Notes under the pieces: model-generated
Seen by the model: the letters and a program-made list of their open reading frames with translations, nothing else
What the model was told of the DNA's origin: nothing
The model's database searches: none
Made by a program: the position numbers and the translations under genes
Assembly: GCA_017520365.1 (NCBI GenBank)
Contig: JAFXFQ010000008.1
Location: forward strand, 1 to 10,200
Source: Clostridia bacterium
GTDB lineage: Bacteria; Bacillota; Clostridia; Oscillospirales; CAG-272
Direction: 5' to 3'
Length of the DNA stretch: 10,200 nucleotides
Part shown: in pieces, positions 1 to 7,068 of the stretch
Layout: the number at the start of each line of letters is the position of its first letter
How positions within the stretch are numbered: the stretch's first letter is position 1

Positions 1-3000
1 AGTTGTGCTCGTGAGGAGCTGAAAGAGTTGCGCTTTCTCCTGCAGCGATCTCTGTTACTTCAACAGAGCCTGCAAGGAGAGTATGACCTTTTGGAATATT
101 TACCGTTACCGCAGTTGACGTGTTGTTGTTTATAGTCAGATCGGTGCACAATGCGTCGTCTGAGATGTCCAATACACCGCCGCTGAGTGTAACGCTTCCG
201 GAAACTATGCTGCCGCAAATACCGAGAGTGCCGTTATAAAGGCCTACGAAGGAAAGCTTTGCGGTCACGCCGTCAAGAACGATGGAGTTTCCTGCCTCGT
301 GGATCATCAATTTGCCGATAAACTCTCCGCTCTTATCCTGAGAAGAGTCCGTGATGGTAAGAATTGCGTTTTCGGACATCTGGAGAGAGAGAGTACCTGC
401 ATTCCAAGTGTGACCGTTAAGGTCTACCGTAACGCTCTGATTGTTAAGGGATAGACCGCCGAAATAATCGTTTATATCACGGTACAGCTTTACACTTACT
501 CCTGTCGAAAGTGCATTACTAAGCATACTGTATCCATCCTCATCAGGGGAATACTTTCCGTCGCCGTTGGAGTCTACCCAAGCTACCACAGAGGTTTCCG
601 TACCGCAGCGGGTGCATATACCGTCCTGCCAATCGTGATTAAACTCGTCAAGTCCGCCGTAATAAGCTTTACAGTAATCACAAACAGACTCGGTGGTACA
701 GTCTGCCGTGCCGCCTGTGTGCGTGCCGTCAAGCCTTTGAGTCTCTTCGCAGCCCTCAACGGCGCAGGTACGGTAGTGATAATGAACGTCGTGCACTGAA
801 TAATAGCTCCAGATGCCGCTATATGCGTGGCCACTTCCCGTAAAGATCGCTTCTGCTTTTGTATCCGCGTGTATTTCAAGGGTAACACCCTCAGGAAGAA
901 CTACGGTAGCACCAACGGGAAGATTCAGCTCCTCGCCTTCACCAAAGGTAAGGCTCTCGCTGAGAGTAAAGCTCAAGCTGTTTGAGTAAAGACGGATTTT
1001 ATCGTTTACAAAGCCGTATACAGTCTTTCCCGATTTATTAAGGGAAGGAATCGAGCCTGCGTTCCCGGGGATAGTCTGATAGTACGCCTGTGTTCCGTCT
1101 GTTACACCGCCGTTAAGGTTATATGCGATCTCGCCGCTTGCAAAGCGAGCTGCCTCCACTCCTGCTTCACAATTTATGAGGGTACCTGTACAGCTTGCTA
1201 CTGTACTTCCGATAGTTCCAAAGGTGGTAAAGCAGTTGATAACAGTTCCGCCCTGATAGTCGCCGACGATGCCACCGAAACGGTTATTGTGAGCTGAGAT
1301 ATTCACGTTATATGAATAGCAGCCTCTGACGGTACCCAGATTGAGACCTACGATACCGCCTGCAACACGGTTGGGAGCCACCAGAGTTCCATCGTTAACA
1401 TAGCAATTTTCAATGAGACCGCCCTCGGATACCTGACCGGCAATAAGGCCTGCACGGATATCATAGGTACCGTCACCAAGGGACATATAGGCTGAGTACT
1501 GAACGAGGTTTCTGACAACGCCGCCGTCAGCAACGGTGCCGAAGATTCCGTATGTACCGTCGGAATCGGGAGCCATCATCTGATCAAATCCGTAGATATA
1601 ATATCCCTGTCCGTCAAATATTCCTGCAAATCCGCCCTCAACGTCAGAGCCGAAGCCATCTGTTTTTCCGATAGGCTCATAGTTATTATAGACGTAATAA
1701 AGTGCACTGATATTGTTTGTCAGCTTTCCGTTAATGGTATTGTGGCCGCTGTTGACCTGCTTTGCAAACCAAATAAGCTGACCAAGAGTTGAGATCTTGT
1801 AAAAGCCGTCAGTATCCGGCTCTGCGGGCATAAGCTCCTGACAGCCGAGACAGTAGCCGCCGTTTTGATTCCACTCGTGCTCTGTATCAACGCCGCAAGC
1901 TGCATTACATTTTTGGCAGATGCCGGTCTCTCTGTCCCATGAGTGATCTTCAATATTCGTCTTTTCGCCGCAGGGGCATCCCTTGCAGTGGGTTGAAGGA
2001 TCATCGGGGTTAATGAAATAGCCGTCATCAGATCCTACGTGATTTGAGGGATCCTTTTCACCGTATCCCATCTTACATCCTGAGCAGACAGCGGGCTCCA
2101 TACAGGTTGCCGTGCCGTCCTTGTGGTAGCAGTTAAAGTCCTGATCGTTTGTATAAGCGAAGGAGCCTGTGCTTGTATAGTAGCGATAGATCACGGGGCC
2201 GCCGGGATAGGGGAGAGAAGTGCCGTCAAGGGTCTGGCCCCAGCCGAGATTATAGCCGATCTCACCTGAATAAAGCTGATCAAGTGTTATTTTTTCAGCA
2301 CCGTTGACCGTTTCAAAATAGCCGGTCGCCTTGTTGCCTACGTAGTAGCAGTCAGAGAATCTTGCGCCGTTTGTGCCTCCGGTAAGGCTTGCGGAGGATG
2401 AGGTGCCGTTTACCTCACCAACGTTTACACAGCCTGTGAGGGCGGAGTTATACGTCCAACCGCTGATACCGCCTGTGTGAGTTTCGCCGTTAACTGTTGC
2501 AATATTAAGGGAGTACTCAATCTTTCCGTCCATTGTCTGGCCTGCAATGCCTGCAACAAGTGTTGCGCCAACGCCGGTTATCTCTGCGTAGTTTGTGCAC
2601 ATCCTGATCGTGCCTGAGTTGTTGCCCGCAATACCGCCGATGCACGAAAAATCAAAGGAGAGGGCGGAGTTTGCCTTGTAGAAGCCGACCCTGCCGCGGT
2701 TTGTACAGTTGGAAACGGTACCGCTTGAAATGTGACCTACGATACCGCCGATACGTGCCGCACCGCCAACGTAGCTTTCGTTGTGGCAGTTATCAACAGT
2801 ACCGCCTTCAAGGTCTCCCACGATAGCGCCCGCATAGCTTGTTGCGCCAAACCAGGATCTTGCAATCGTAACGTTTTTAACAACACCGTTTCTGCCAAGC
2901 TTGCCAACAAGGCCGGCATTGCTTGCCTCGAGGGCCTCGGTATAGAAGTAAAGTCCGTTTATAGTATGCCCTGCGCCGTCAAAGGTGCCGTTATAGGTCT

Positions 3001-3937
3001 TTGTTTCATTATTTGATACCTTTCCGATGGGCATCCAGGCTCTGAGACCGTCCTTGGGACCGCTGAGAGCTGAAAGGTCGCCCTCGTTTACGGTGATATC
3101 TGCTGTGAGGACAGCGTTTGCAGTTACGTTGCCTGCGCTGACGTGCTGTGCAAACCAATAGAGCTGGCCTGCATTGGAGATCCGGTAGACGCCGCCTGAA
3201 AGAGGTGCAGGCTGATATTCATTGCAGCCTTCTCTCGTACAGAAGCCGTTTTGCCAATCGTGATCGAAATACGTCACCCTGAGGGTTCTGTCAGCAGCTG
3301 TGGAAATTGCGGATGCTGAGAGAGTGTAGGTGCCGCCGGTTGCGCTGAGCTTTTCGTTGTTAAATGTAACATCGGGGATGTGGGTGTTGTCGGCATTTGC
3401 ACTCACCGTAAAGGAAAGACTGTTGTCAGGCTTAACAACGTATGTTCCTCCGCTGTAATTGCTTCCGTTTATTACAACAGCGGCCGATGCGCCGGAAATG
3501 TTGATGCTCACAGTATATCCGATGCTTACGTTTACGATATACTCATATCTTACCAGATAATTTACATTTTTTCCGTAACCGAAGCCGTATACATAGTATG
3601 TACCCTCGGTGAACTCATTGCTTTCACATTCCTGCCATAAATATGCATCGTTTTCGTTAAAAGATGCGGCAGAAGCGGGTATGCCCTTGGATATGAAGGT
3701 GTGCTGCTTCAAATTGCTGTTCACATAGCCGCCTTTTACGATTTCAGATTCGATTTTTTCATACATCTCCCTGCCCGTAGCCCCGGGTGTAAGGGCCCAG
3801 CTCAGGGTTTTGTATCCGTTTACCGTACCGCCGTTAGGGTCGGGGAATCTTGAGGCCGCAAAAGCTGTCATCGGCATCATACCCAGTACTATTAACAATG
3901 TAAGTACTATGCTGAGTATTTTCTTTGTTTTTTTCAT
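1..3937 (-). CDS. Large secreted GLUG-repeat modular surface protein (3' end outside window)
   Basis: The frame is open from the ATG at 3937 to the window edge: 1312 codons without a stop. A GGAGG site (3944-3948) fixes the start. Residues 1-27 form a signal peptide (basic MKKTKK, hydrophobic core, cleavage near AFA|A). Residues 28-225 match nothing I know. Two similar modules follow. Module 1 has H226-D-W..C233..C237, then 'GVYRIS..GQLYWFA' (249 on), a GLUG array at about 342-509 (GLVG, AIVG, GIVG, GIAG, GIAG, GISG) and 'SGEIGYNL' (557). Module 2 has H665/C674/C677 and H687/C696/C699, 'GFYKIS..GQLIWFA' (711 on), a GLUG array at 797-910 and 'SGEIAYNL' (934). After H1101/C1108/C1111 comes an EF-hand-like loop (1122-1133) and a region with 'DLNGHT' and 'LTITDSS', typical of beta-helix surface proteins. 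The last residues, HEHN, suggest a third module. GLUG proteins are extracellular; an adhesin or cell-surface role is inferred. Any anchor (sortase motif, dockerin) lies outside the window. It sits 49 bases downstream of the TetR gene on the same strand. Confidence 0.9.
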   Translation of the reverse strand, partial: MKKTKKILSIVLTLLIVLGMMPMTAFAASRFPDPNGGTVNGYKTLSWALTPGATGREMYEKIESEIVKGGYVNSNLKQHTFISKGIPASAASFNENDAYLWQECESNEFTEGTYYVYGFGYGKNVNYLVRYEYIVNVSIGYTVSINISGASAAVVINGSNYSGGTYVVKPDNSLSFTVSANADNTHIPDVTFNNEKLSATGGTYTLSASAISTAADRTLRVTYFDHDWQNGFCTREGCNEYQPAPLSGGVYRISNAGQLYWFAQHVSAGNVTANAVLTADITVNEGDLSALSGPKDGLRAWMPIGKVSNNETKTYNGTFDGAGHTINGLYFYTEALEASNAGLVGKLGRNGVVKNVTIARSWFGATSYAGAIVGDLEGGTVDNCHNESYVGGAARIGGIVGHISSGTVSNCTNRGRVGFYKANSALSFDFSCIGGIAGNNSGTIRMCTNYAEITGVGATLVAGIAGQTMDGKIEYSLNIATVNGETHTGGISGWTYNSALTGCVNVGEVNGTSSSASLTGGTNGARFSDCYYVGNKATGYFETVNGAEKITLDQLYSGEIGYNLGWGQTLDGTSLPYPGGPVIYRYYTSTGSFAYTNDQDFNCYHKDGTATCMEPAVCSGCKMGYGEKDPSNHVGSDDGYFINPDDPSTHCKGCPCGEKTNIEDHSWDRETGICQKCNAACGVDTEHEWNQNGGYCLGCQELMPAEPDTDGFYKISTLGQLIWFAKQVNSGHNTINGKLTNNISALYYVYNNYEPIGKTDGFGSDVEGGFAGIFDGQGYYIYGFDQMMAPDSDGTYGIFGTVADGGVVRNLVQYSAYMSLGDGTYDIRAGLIAGQVSEGGLIENCYVNDGTLVAPNRVAGGIVGLNLGTVRGCYSYNVNISAHNNRFGGIVGDYQGGTVINCFTTFGTIGSTVASCTGTLINCEAGVEAARFASGEIAYNLNGGVTDGTQAYYQTIPGNAGSIPSLNKSGKTVYGFVNDKIRLYSNSLSFTLSESLTFGEGEELNLPVGATVVLPEGVTLEIHADTKAEAIFTGSGHAYSGIWSYYSVHDVHYHYRTCAVEGCEETQRLDGTHTGGTADCTTESVCDYCKAYYGGLDEFNHDWQDGICTRCGTETSVVAWVDSNGDGKYSPDEDGYSMLSNALSTGVSVKLYRDINDYFGGLSLNNQSVTVDLNGHTWNAGTLSLQMSENAILTITDSSQDKSGEFIGKLMIHEAGNSIVLDGVTAKLSFVGLYNGTLGICGSIVSGSVTLSGGVLDISDDALCTDLTINNNTSTAVTVNIPKGHTLLAGSVEVTEIAAGESATLSAPHEHN

Positions 3938-3958
3938 TTTTTTCCTCCGTGGACTGAA

Positions 3959-3974
3959 TACAAATTTATTTGTA
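3959..3974. promoter_or_regulatory. Inverted repeat between tetR-type gene and surface-protein gene (possible operator)
   Basis: TACAAAT-TT-ATTTGTA: 7-bp perfect arms around a 2-base centre. It lies in the 49-base gap between the TetR stop and the start of the surface protein, just upstream of that gene's ribosome site. The half-site ACAAAT/ATTTGT also forms the arms of the inverted repeat in the TetR promoter (4700-4719), though there the arms face the other way round a 6-base centre. It could be a second binding site for the regulator. AT-rich palindromes also arise by chance, so the role is inference. Confidence 0.4.
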
Positions 3975-3986
3975 ATTATTTTATGA

Positions 3987-4682
3987 TCATATCTTAAACA
4001 GCTTTACAAATGCTTTTTCCGTTGTTTCTTCAACGTATTCTCTGAACTTTCTGAGTATTTCCGCGGAAAGACCCTTGTAGTCCATTGAAAATACCTTGCT
4101 GAGCTTTGTTTTCTGTATCTCTTCGGGTACGCCGTAGACGGTCAGAATAGCCTTCAAAGCTCCTCTTACTCTCGTTTCCAGAGGAACGGTGTTGCCCGCT
4201 GTCATCATTGTTCCGTATTCGATGCCCGATATAAGAACCTCTGCCTCGAAAAATTGCTCTGCACTCCAATCGGGGCGGTACTGACCGAAGACCTTAGTCG
4301 CTCTCTCAGAATCGTTTTTTCTGATTATATCAAGGCACAAGGGACTTGTATATGCGGAAATGAAGAAGTCTCTCATAACCTCGTCCTCCTCGCAAGCACT
4401 GACCATTGAGGTCAGCTCAAGGCAGATTGCCATAACGGAGCTAAGACCCTCGTTTGCCTCCTGCTCCATCAATTCCCACTGGAACGTACAAAGCATATCA
4501 ACAAGCTCTGAAAGCAAATGCTCCTTTGTGGGAAAATAAAAGGTAAGATTTCCGGGGCTTATATCAAGCTCTTTACATACGTCCTTTGCAGAGGTATTGG
4601 TGTATCCGTTTTCCAAAAAAAGACGGGATGCGACCCGAATTATCTGAAGCTTTGTCAACGAGCTTTTATTGATTCGCGCCAT
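3987..4682 (-). CDS. TetR/AcrR-family transcriptional regulator
   Basis: A 231-residue protein of normal length for the family. Residues about 8-55 form the TetR N-terminal helix-turn-helix: 'IIRVASRLFLENGYTNTSAK' followed by 'LDISPGNLTFYFPTKEHLL', which has the classic ISPG-x-LT-x-YF-x-x-KE recognition helix. The remaining helical part would be the ligand-binding and dimerisation domain; it gives no hint of the ligand. The start MARINK (ATG at 4682) is chosen over an upstream in-frame ATG at 4745. An AAGGAGG site (4690-4696) sits 7 bases before 4682, while the upstream ATG lies inside the promoter -35 box. It is divergent from the MATE exporter, the usual arrangement for TetR repressors of efflux pumps. 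It also lies 49 bases upstream of the large surface protein on the same strand, so both may share a transcript. Overlap of its promoter by inverted repeats suggests autoregulation. Confidence 0.93.
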   Translation of the reverse strand: MARINKSSLTKLQIIRVASRLFLENGYTNTSAKDVCKELDISPGNLTFYFPTKEHLLSELVDMLCTFQWELMEQEANEGLSSVMAICLELTSMVSACEEDEVMRDFFISAYTSPLCLDIIRKNDSERATKVFGQYRPDWSAEQFFEAEVLISGIEYGTMMTAGNTVPLETRVRGALKAILTVYGVPEEIQKTKLSKVFSMDYKGLSAEILRKFREYVEETTEKAFVKLFKI

Positions 4683-4699
4683 AAGTGAACCTCCTTTGA

Positions 4700-4719
4700 A
4701 ATTTGTTTCCGTACAAATT
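4700..4719. promoter_or_regulatory. Inverted repeat over -10/+1 of the TetR promoter (candidate operator 1)
   Basis: AATTTGT-TTCCGT-ACAAATT: 7-bp perfect arms around 6 bases. It covers part of the -10 box and the expected transcription start of the TetR gene, a position where a bound repressor would block initiation. Half-sites match those of the repeat at 3959-3974. Operator function is inferred from position. Confidence 0.5.
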
Positions 4720-4745
4720 ATAGTACACGTACTAATTTTTGTCAA
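4717..4745 (-). promoter_or_regulatory. SigA-type promoter of the TetR gene
   Basis: On the minus strand TTGACA (4745-4740) and TATAAT (4722-4717) match both consensus boxes exactly, with a 17-base spacer. Transcription should start near 4710, about 28 bases before the ATG at 4682. A promoter this close to consensus fits a gene held down by a repressor. Confidence 0.85.
4721..4734. promoter_or_regulatory. Inverted repeat in the promoter spacer (candidate operator 2)
   Basis: TAGTAC-AC-GTACTA: 6-bp perfect arms around 2 bases, lying between the -35 and -10 boxes of the TetR promoter. Compact palindromes in this position are typical TetR-family operators. It differs in sequence from the neighbouring repeat at 4700-4719, apart from a GTAC core, so only one of the two may be the true site. 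Confidence 0.55.
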
Positions 4746-4844
4746 CGTTTTTTGATTGCGCAGATTTTATAAAAATCTCATCTCCGTTTCGGCAGATTCA
4801 ACAGCAGAGGGAGCATTTTAGATTTTTTCCCAAAAACACCGATG

Positions 4845-4873
4845 TGGACTTCTTCAAAAAAATGTGATATAAT
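4845..4873 (+). promoter_or_regulatory. Promoter of the MATE exporter gene
   Basis: TGGACT (4845-4850, 4 of 6 consensus) and TATAAT (4868-4873) with 17 bases between them, plus an extended -10 TG at 4865-4866. Transcription would start around 4880. No palindrome like those in the TetR promoter overlaps it, so control of this promoter by the neighbouring TetR protein is not evident from the sequence. Confidence 0.7.
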
Positions 4874-4877
4874 ACCC

Positions 4878-4899
4878 GGAGAAGGGCTGTCCCTTCTCC
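4878..4899 (+). other. Perfect 9-bp hairpin at the 5' end of the MATE mRNA
   Basis: GGAGAAGGG-CTGT-CCCTTCTCC. The stem starts at about the predicted transcription start and lies some 50-65 bases before the coding start. No T-run follows on either strand, so it is not an intrinsic terminator. It may stabilise the 5' end, bind a protein or be part of a regulatory leader. Confidence 0.6.
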
Positions 4900-4945
4900 C
4901 TCGGATTCAGTTACGATATAAATTTCAGCTAAAAAAGCATTGACA

Positions 4946-6328
4946 ATGAAAGAAGATAAGAAAATGAGCGCGGTTACGCATCAAAGCGCTGACAGCCAAT
5001 TCAGAAAAATGACCGAGACTCCGGTCTCGGGGCTCATATTGAGACTTGGCATACCGACCACCGTCAGTATGCTGATAACCAATATTTACAATATGGCGGA
5101 CTCGTATTTTGTCAGCCGCATATCTCTCGCCGCAGGCGGTGCAACCGGCATCGTCTTCGGTATTATGTCTATTCTGCAGGCCTTCGGATTTATGTTCGGC
5201 CACGGAGCGGGAAGCCATATCAGCCGCCTGCTTGGCGCAAAGCAGATAGATAAAGCAAACCGATTTGCCTCCACAGGCTTTTTTGCATCCCTCCTTTGCG
5301 GTCTTCTCATTATGACAGCAGGACTTATGCTGACAGACCCTCTTATGCGGCTGCTGGGCAGCACGGATACCATCCTGCCTTACGCAAGGGACTACGGCAG
5401 ATGGATCCTTATTGCCGCCCCGGCAATGACCGCAAGCTGTGTTCTTAATAATATACTCCGCTATGAGGGAAAGGCCGCCCTCGCCATGATCGGCCTAAGC
5501 ACAGGGGGAATACTGAATATGCTGCTGGACCCTCTGTTCATTTTCGGATTCAAACTGGGTATCAACGGAGCAGGCCTTGCAACGGCGCTTTCGCAGTATG
5601 TATCCTTTGCAATACTTTCCTCCGTCTTTCTGGCAAAAAAGACACAAAGCACCATTTCCCCTCGCCATATCGCAATGGAGCTGAGTACCATCAGGAACAT
5701 TGTTCTCACAGGCCTCCCAAGCCTTGCAAGACAGGGACTTAACAGCATTTCCACAATGGTCCTCAATTCTCAGGCCAAGGCCTTCGGCGATGCCGCCATT
5801 GCGGCAATGGGGTACGTTGGCAGAACACAAAGCCTTATCTTCAGCGTCGGCCTCGGTATCGGACAGGGCTTTCAGCCCGTTGCCGCATTTAACTACGGCG
5901 CGAAAAAATATTCAAGAGTCAGAAAAGGTACCTGGTTCACACTGGGCTTCGGTGCCTCGTTTATGGGCATCATCTCTGCGGCCTGCTTTGCGGCAGCTCC
6001 TCAGATCATCTCTCTTTTCCGTAAGGAAGCGCAGGTCGTCGGTATCGGCGGCGAGGCATTGAGGATAATGTGTGTTTTTCTGATGTTTCTGCCGATCTCA
6101 GTGGTGGCCACCATGCTCTTTCAGAGTATCGGAAAAAGCATCCCCGCCCTGATACTCTCATGCCTGCAGAGCGGACTTGTTTTCATCCCCCTTTGCATTA
6201 TCCTCCCCCGCTTTTTCGGGGTCAGGGGTATTGAGATATCACAGCCTCTTGCGTATTTTACGTCAGCATTGGTGTCCTTGCCCATGACTATAGCATTTCT
6301 CTCCCGACTGCCAAAGGATGGGGAATGA
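4946..6328 (+). CDS. MATE-family multidrug/cation efflux transporter
   Basis: About 460 residues, the normal size for a 12-helix MATE antiporter of the inner membrane, which exports organic cations or drugs using a Na+ or H+ gradient. Both MatE repeats are visible. The first runs from 'GLILRLGIPTTVSMLITNIY' and 'MADSYFVSRI' through 'HISRLLGAKQIDKANR', 'LNNILRYEGKAALAM' and 'LNMLLDPLFIF'. The second starts at 'VLTGLPSLARQGLNSI' and includes 'GLGIGQGFQPVAAFNYGAK'. The DP(L/I)FIF and QG.QP..(A/G)(F/Y)N(Y/F)GA motifs are family hallmarks. The start is uncertain: ATG at 4946 is taken here, but ATG at 4964 (MSAVTH) has a weak purine-rich AGAAGA upstream and is equally compatible; a TTG at 4940 is less likely. 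It is divergent from the TetR regulator and has its own promoter and a leader hairpin. The substrate cannot be read from the sequence. Confidence 0.93.
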   Translation: MKEDKKMSAVTHQSADSQFRKMTETPVSGLILRLGIPTTVSMLITNIYNMADSYFVSRISLAAGGATGIVFGIMSILQAFGFMFGHGAGSHISRLLGAKQIDKANRFASTGFFASLLCGLLIMTAGLMLTDPLMRLLGSTDTILPYARDYGRWILIAAPAMTASCVLNNILRYEGKAALAMIGLSTGGILNMLLDPLFIFGFKLGINGAGLATALSQYVSFAILSSVFLAKKTQSTISPRHIAMELSTIRNIVLTGLPSLARQGLNSISTMVLNSQAKAFGDAAIAAMGYVGRTQSLIFSVGLGIGQGFQPVAAFNYGAKKYSRVRKGTWFTLGFGASFMGIISAACFAAAPQIISLFRKEAQVVGIGGEALRIMCVFLMFLPISVVATMLFQSIGKSIPALILSCLQSGLVFIPLCIILPRFFGVRGIEISQPLAYFTSALVSLPMTIAFLSRLPKDGE

Positions 6329-6428
6329 ACATAACCGCCGTCAAAAATCAGCCTTGATTTAAATGATCGCGGAGTGACGTTTGACATTAAAATGCTGATT
6401 TGCTGAAGACATAATTCAAATATTGTTG

Positions 6429-6457
6429 TAGACTGTTTCTAAGTTTTATGATATAAT
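6429..6457 (+). promoter_or_regulatory. Promoter of the DUF3842 gene
   Basis: TAGACT (6429-6434) and TATAAT (6452-6457), 17-base spacer, with an extended -10 TG at 6449-6450. Transcription would start near 6464, about 20 bases before the ATG at 6485. The 100 bases between the MATE stop and this promoter hold only a weak AAATCA/TGATTT stem (6346-6361); no clear terminator was seen. Confidence 0.7.
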
Positions 6458-6484
6458 CATTTAAGCTTGTTATTGAGGTGGATC

Positions 6485-6904
6485 ATGAATATTATAATTA
6501 TTGACGGGCAAGGCGGTCAGCTTGGTGCCCAGCTTGTCAAAGAAATATGTGCACGATTCAGGAATATAAGCCTGATTGCTATCGGCACCAATGCTGTAGC
6601 TACGGCGGCAATGCTGAAGGCAGGAGCCGGGAGTGCCGCAACGGGAGAAAACCCTGTCGTGGTCGCTTGCCGCAAGGCAGACGTTATCATCGGGCCGATC
6701 GGTATTGTAATTGCCGATTCCTTGCTTGGAGAGGTAACTGAAAAGATGGCCCTTGCAGTTTCAAGAGCCGAGGCGGTGCGTATACTTATTCCTTTGAATA
6801 AATGCGAAAACTTAATTGCCGGTGTTCCCGATTTGAATACGGGAGCCTTGATTGCCGATGCGATCTCAAAATTAGAGAGTATTGTTTCTTCAAAAAATAC
6901 TTGA
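6485..6904 (+). CDS. DUF3842 family protein
   Basis: A 139-residue cytoplasmic protein. It opens with 'IIIIDGQGGQLGAQLVKEI', a beta-strand plus glycine-rich turn resembling a Rossmann nucleotide-binding loop. 'IGTNAVATAAMLKAGA' and 'ATGENPVVVACRKADVIIGP' follow, then 'LLGEVTEKMA' and 'RILIPLNKC'. These segments match the DUF3842 family, which is widespread in Clostridia and has no established function. The start at 6485 is supported by GAGGTGG 4 bases upstream; a TTG at 6467 would lie upstream of that site and is rejected. The stop codon overlaps the -35 box of the next promoter, so this gene and the ECF gene are separately started though closely packed. The dinucleotide-fold reading is inference; the family assignment rests on recalled motifs. 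Confidence 0.85.
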   Translation: MNIIIIDGQGGQLGAQLVKEICARFRNISLIAIGTNAVATAAMLKAGAGSAATGENPVVVACRKADVIIGPIGIVIADSLLGEVTEKMALAVSRAEAVRILIPLNKCENLIAGVPDLNTGALIADAISKLESIVSSKNT

Positions 6905-6929
6905 TAAACCGTATGAGCTGTGGTATAAT
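6901..6929 (+). promoter_or_regulatory. Promoter of the ECF S-component leader
   Basis: TTGATA (6901-6906) and TATAAT (6924-6929) separated by 17 bases, a strong SigA-type promoter. The -35 box contains the TGA stop of the DUF3842 gene. Transcription should start near 6936, leaving a leader of about 130 bases before the ECF gene. Confidence 0.8.
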
Positions 6930-6932
6930 ACA

Positions 6933-7054
6933 CCTGTTATCCTGAAGGATGACAGGAAAGCAGAAGCTTGTACAAGATTTTTAGCGTGATCTATTAACGA
7001 TGCTATGAAGGCGTCATTATCTCTGTAGGGATAGTGGCGCCCTTTTTGATTTTT
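6933..7054 (+). ncRNA. Structured leader / putative riboswitch or attenuator of the ECF gene
   Basis: The leader begins with a hairpin, CCTGTTATCC-TGAA-GGATGACAGG (about 6933-6956; two stem blocks round one T-G pair). It then contains the palindrome CTTGTACAAG, a TAGCGT...ATGCTA stem (6982 on) and finally an intrinsic terminator 20-odd bases before the ATG. The 5' arm of the first hairpin can also pair with the 3' arm of the terminator (TATCC with GGATA, extended by wobbles). Its 3' arm ATGAC can pair with GTCAT in the terminator 5' arm. The two hairpins could therefore be exchanged, as in attenuators. ECF S components are often controlled by vitamin riboswitches, but I do not recognise the conserved core of the TPP, FMN, cobalamin, THF, preQ1 or ZTP classes here. 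Class and ligand are unknown. Confidence 0.55.
7010..7054 (+). terminator. Intrinsic terminator inside the leader, just upstream of the ECF gene
   Basis: GGCGTCATTATC (7010-7021) pairs with GATAGTGGCGCC (7030-7041): 12 bp with two wobbles, extendable by two more pairs to a TGTA loop. A T-run (7043-7047) and a second T5 (7050-7054) follow. It ends only about 15-20 bases before the start codon, with its own promoter upstream, so it would cut off the ECF gene unless an alternative fold forms. Confidence 0.82.
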
Positions 7055-7068
7055 GAAAGGAATAGAAT

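Noticed and set aside
2732..3016. Plus-strand open frame of 94 codons, and others at 3380-3640, opposite the large surface-protein gene
   Set aside because: They lie antisense to an intact 1312-codon frame with clear domains; no ribosome sites, no family signal.
4683..4745. Upstream ATG at 4745 as start of the TetR regulator
   Set aside because: It falls within the -35 box of a consensus promoter and has no ribosome site; the ATG at 4682 has a perfect AAGGAGG.
4762..4778. AGATTTT-ATA-AAAATCT palindrome between the divergent promoters
   Set aside because: A/T-rich and not positioned over a promoter box; too easily a chance repeat to call an operator or terminator.
6346..6361. AAATCA/TGATTT stem as terminator of the MATE gene
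   Set aside because: Short, AT-only arms apart from one C/G pair, and no T-run after it.
6467..6484. TTG at 6467 as start of the DUF3842 gene
   Set aside because: It lies at the expected transcription start and upstream of the GAGGTGG ribosome site that serves the ATG at 6485.
6933..7054. THF, preQ1, TPP, cobalamin or ZTP riboswitch
   Set aside because: The conserved core sequences I know for these classes are not visible, so no class is claimed.
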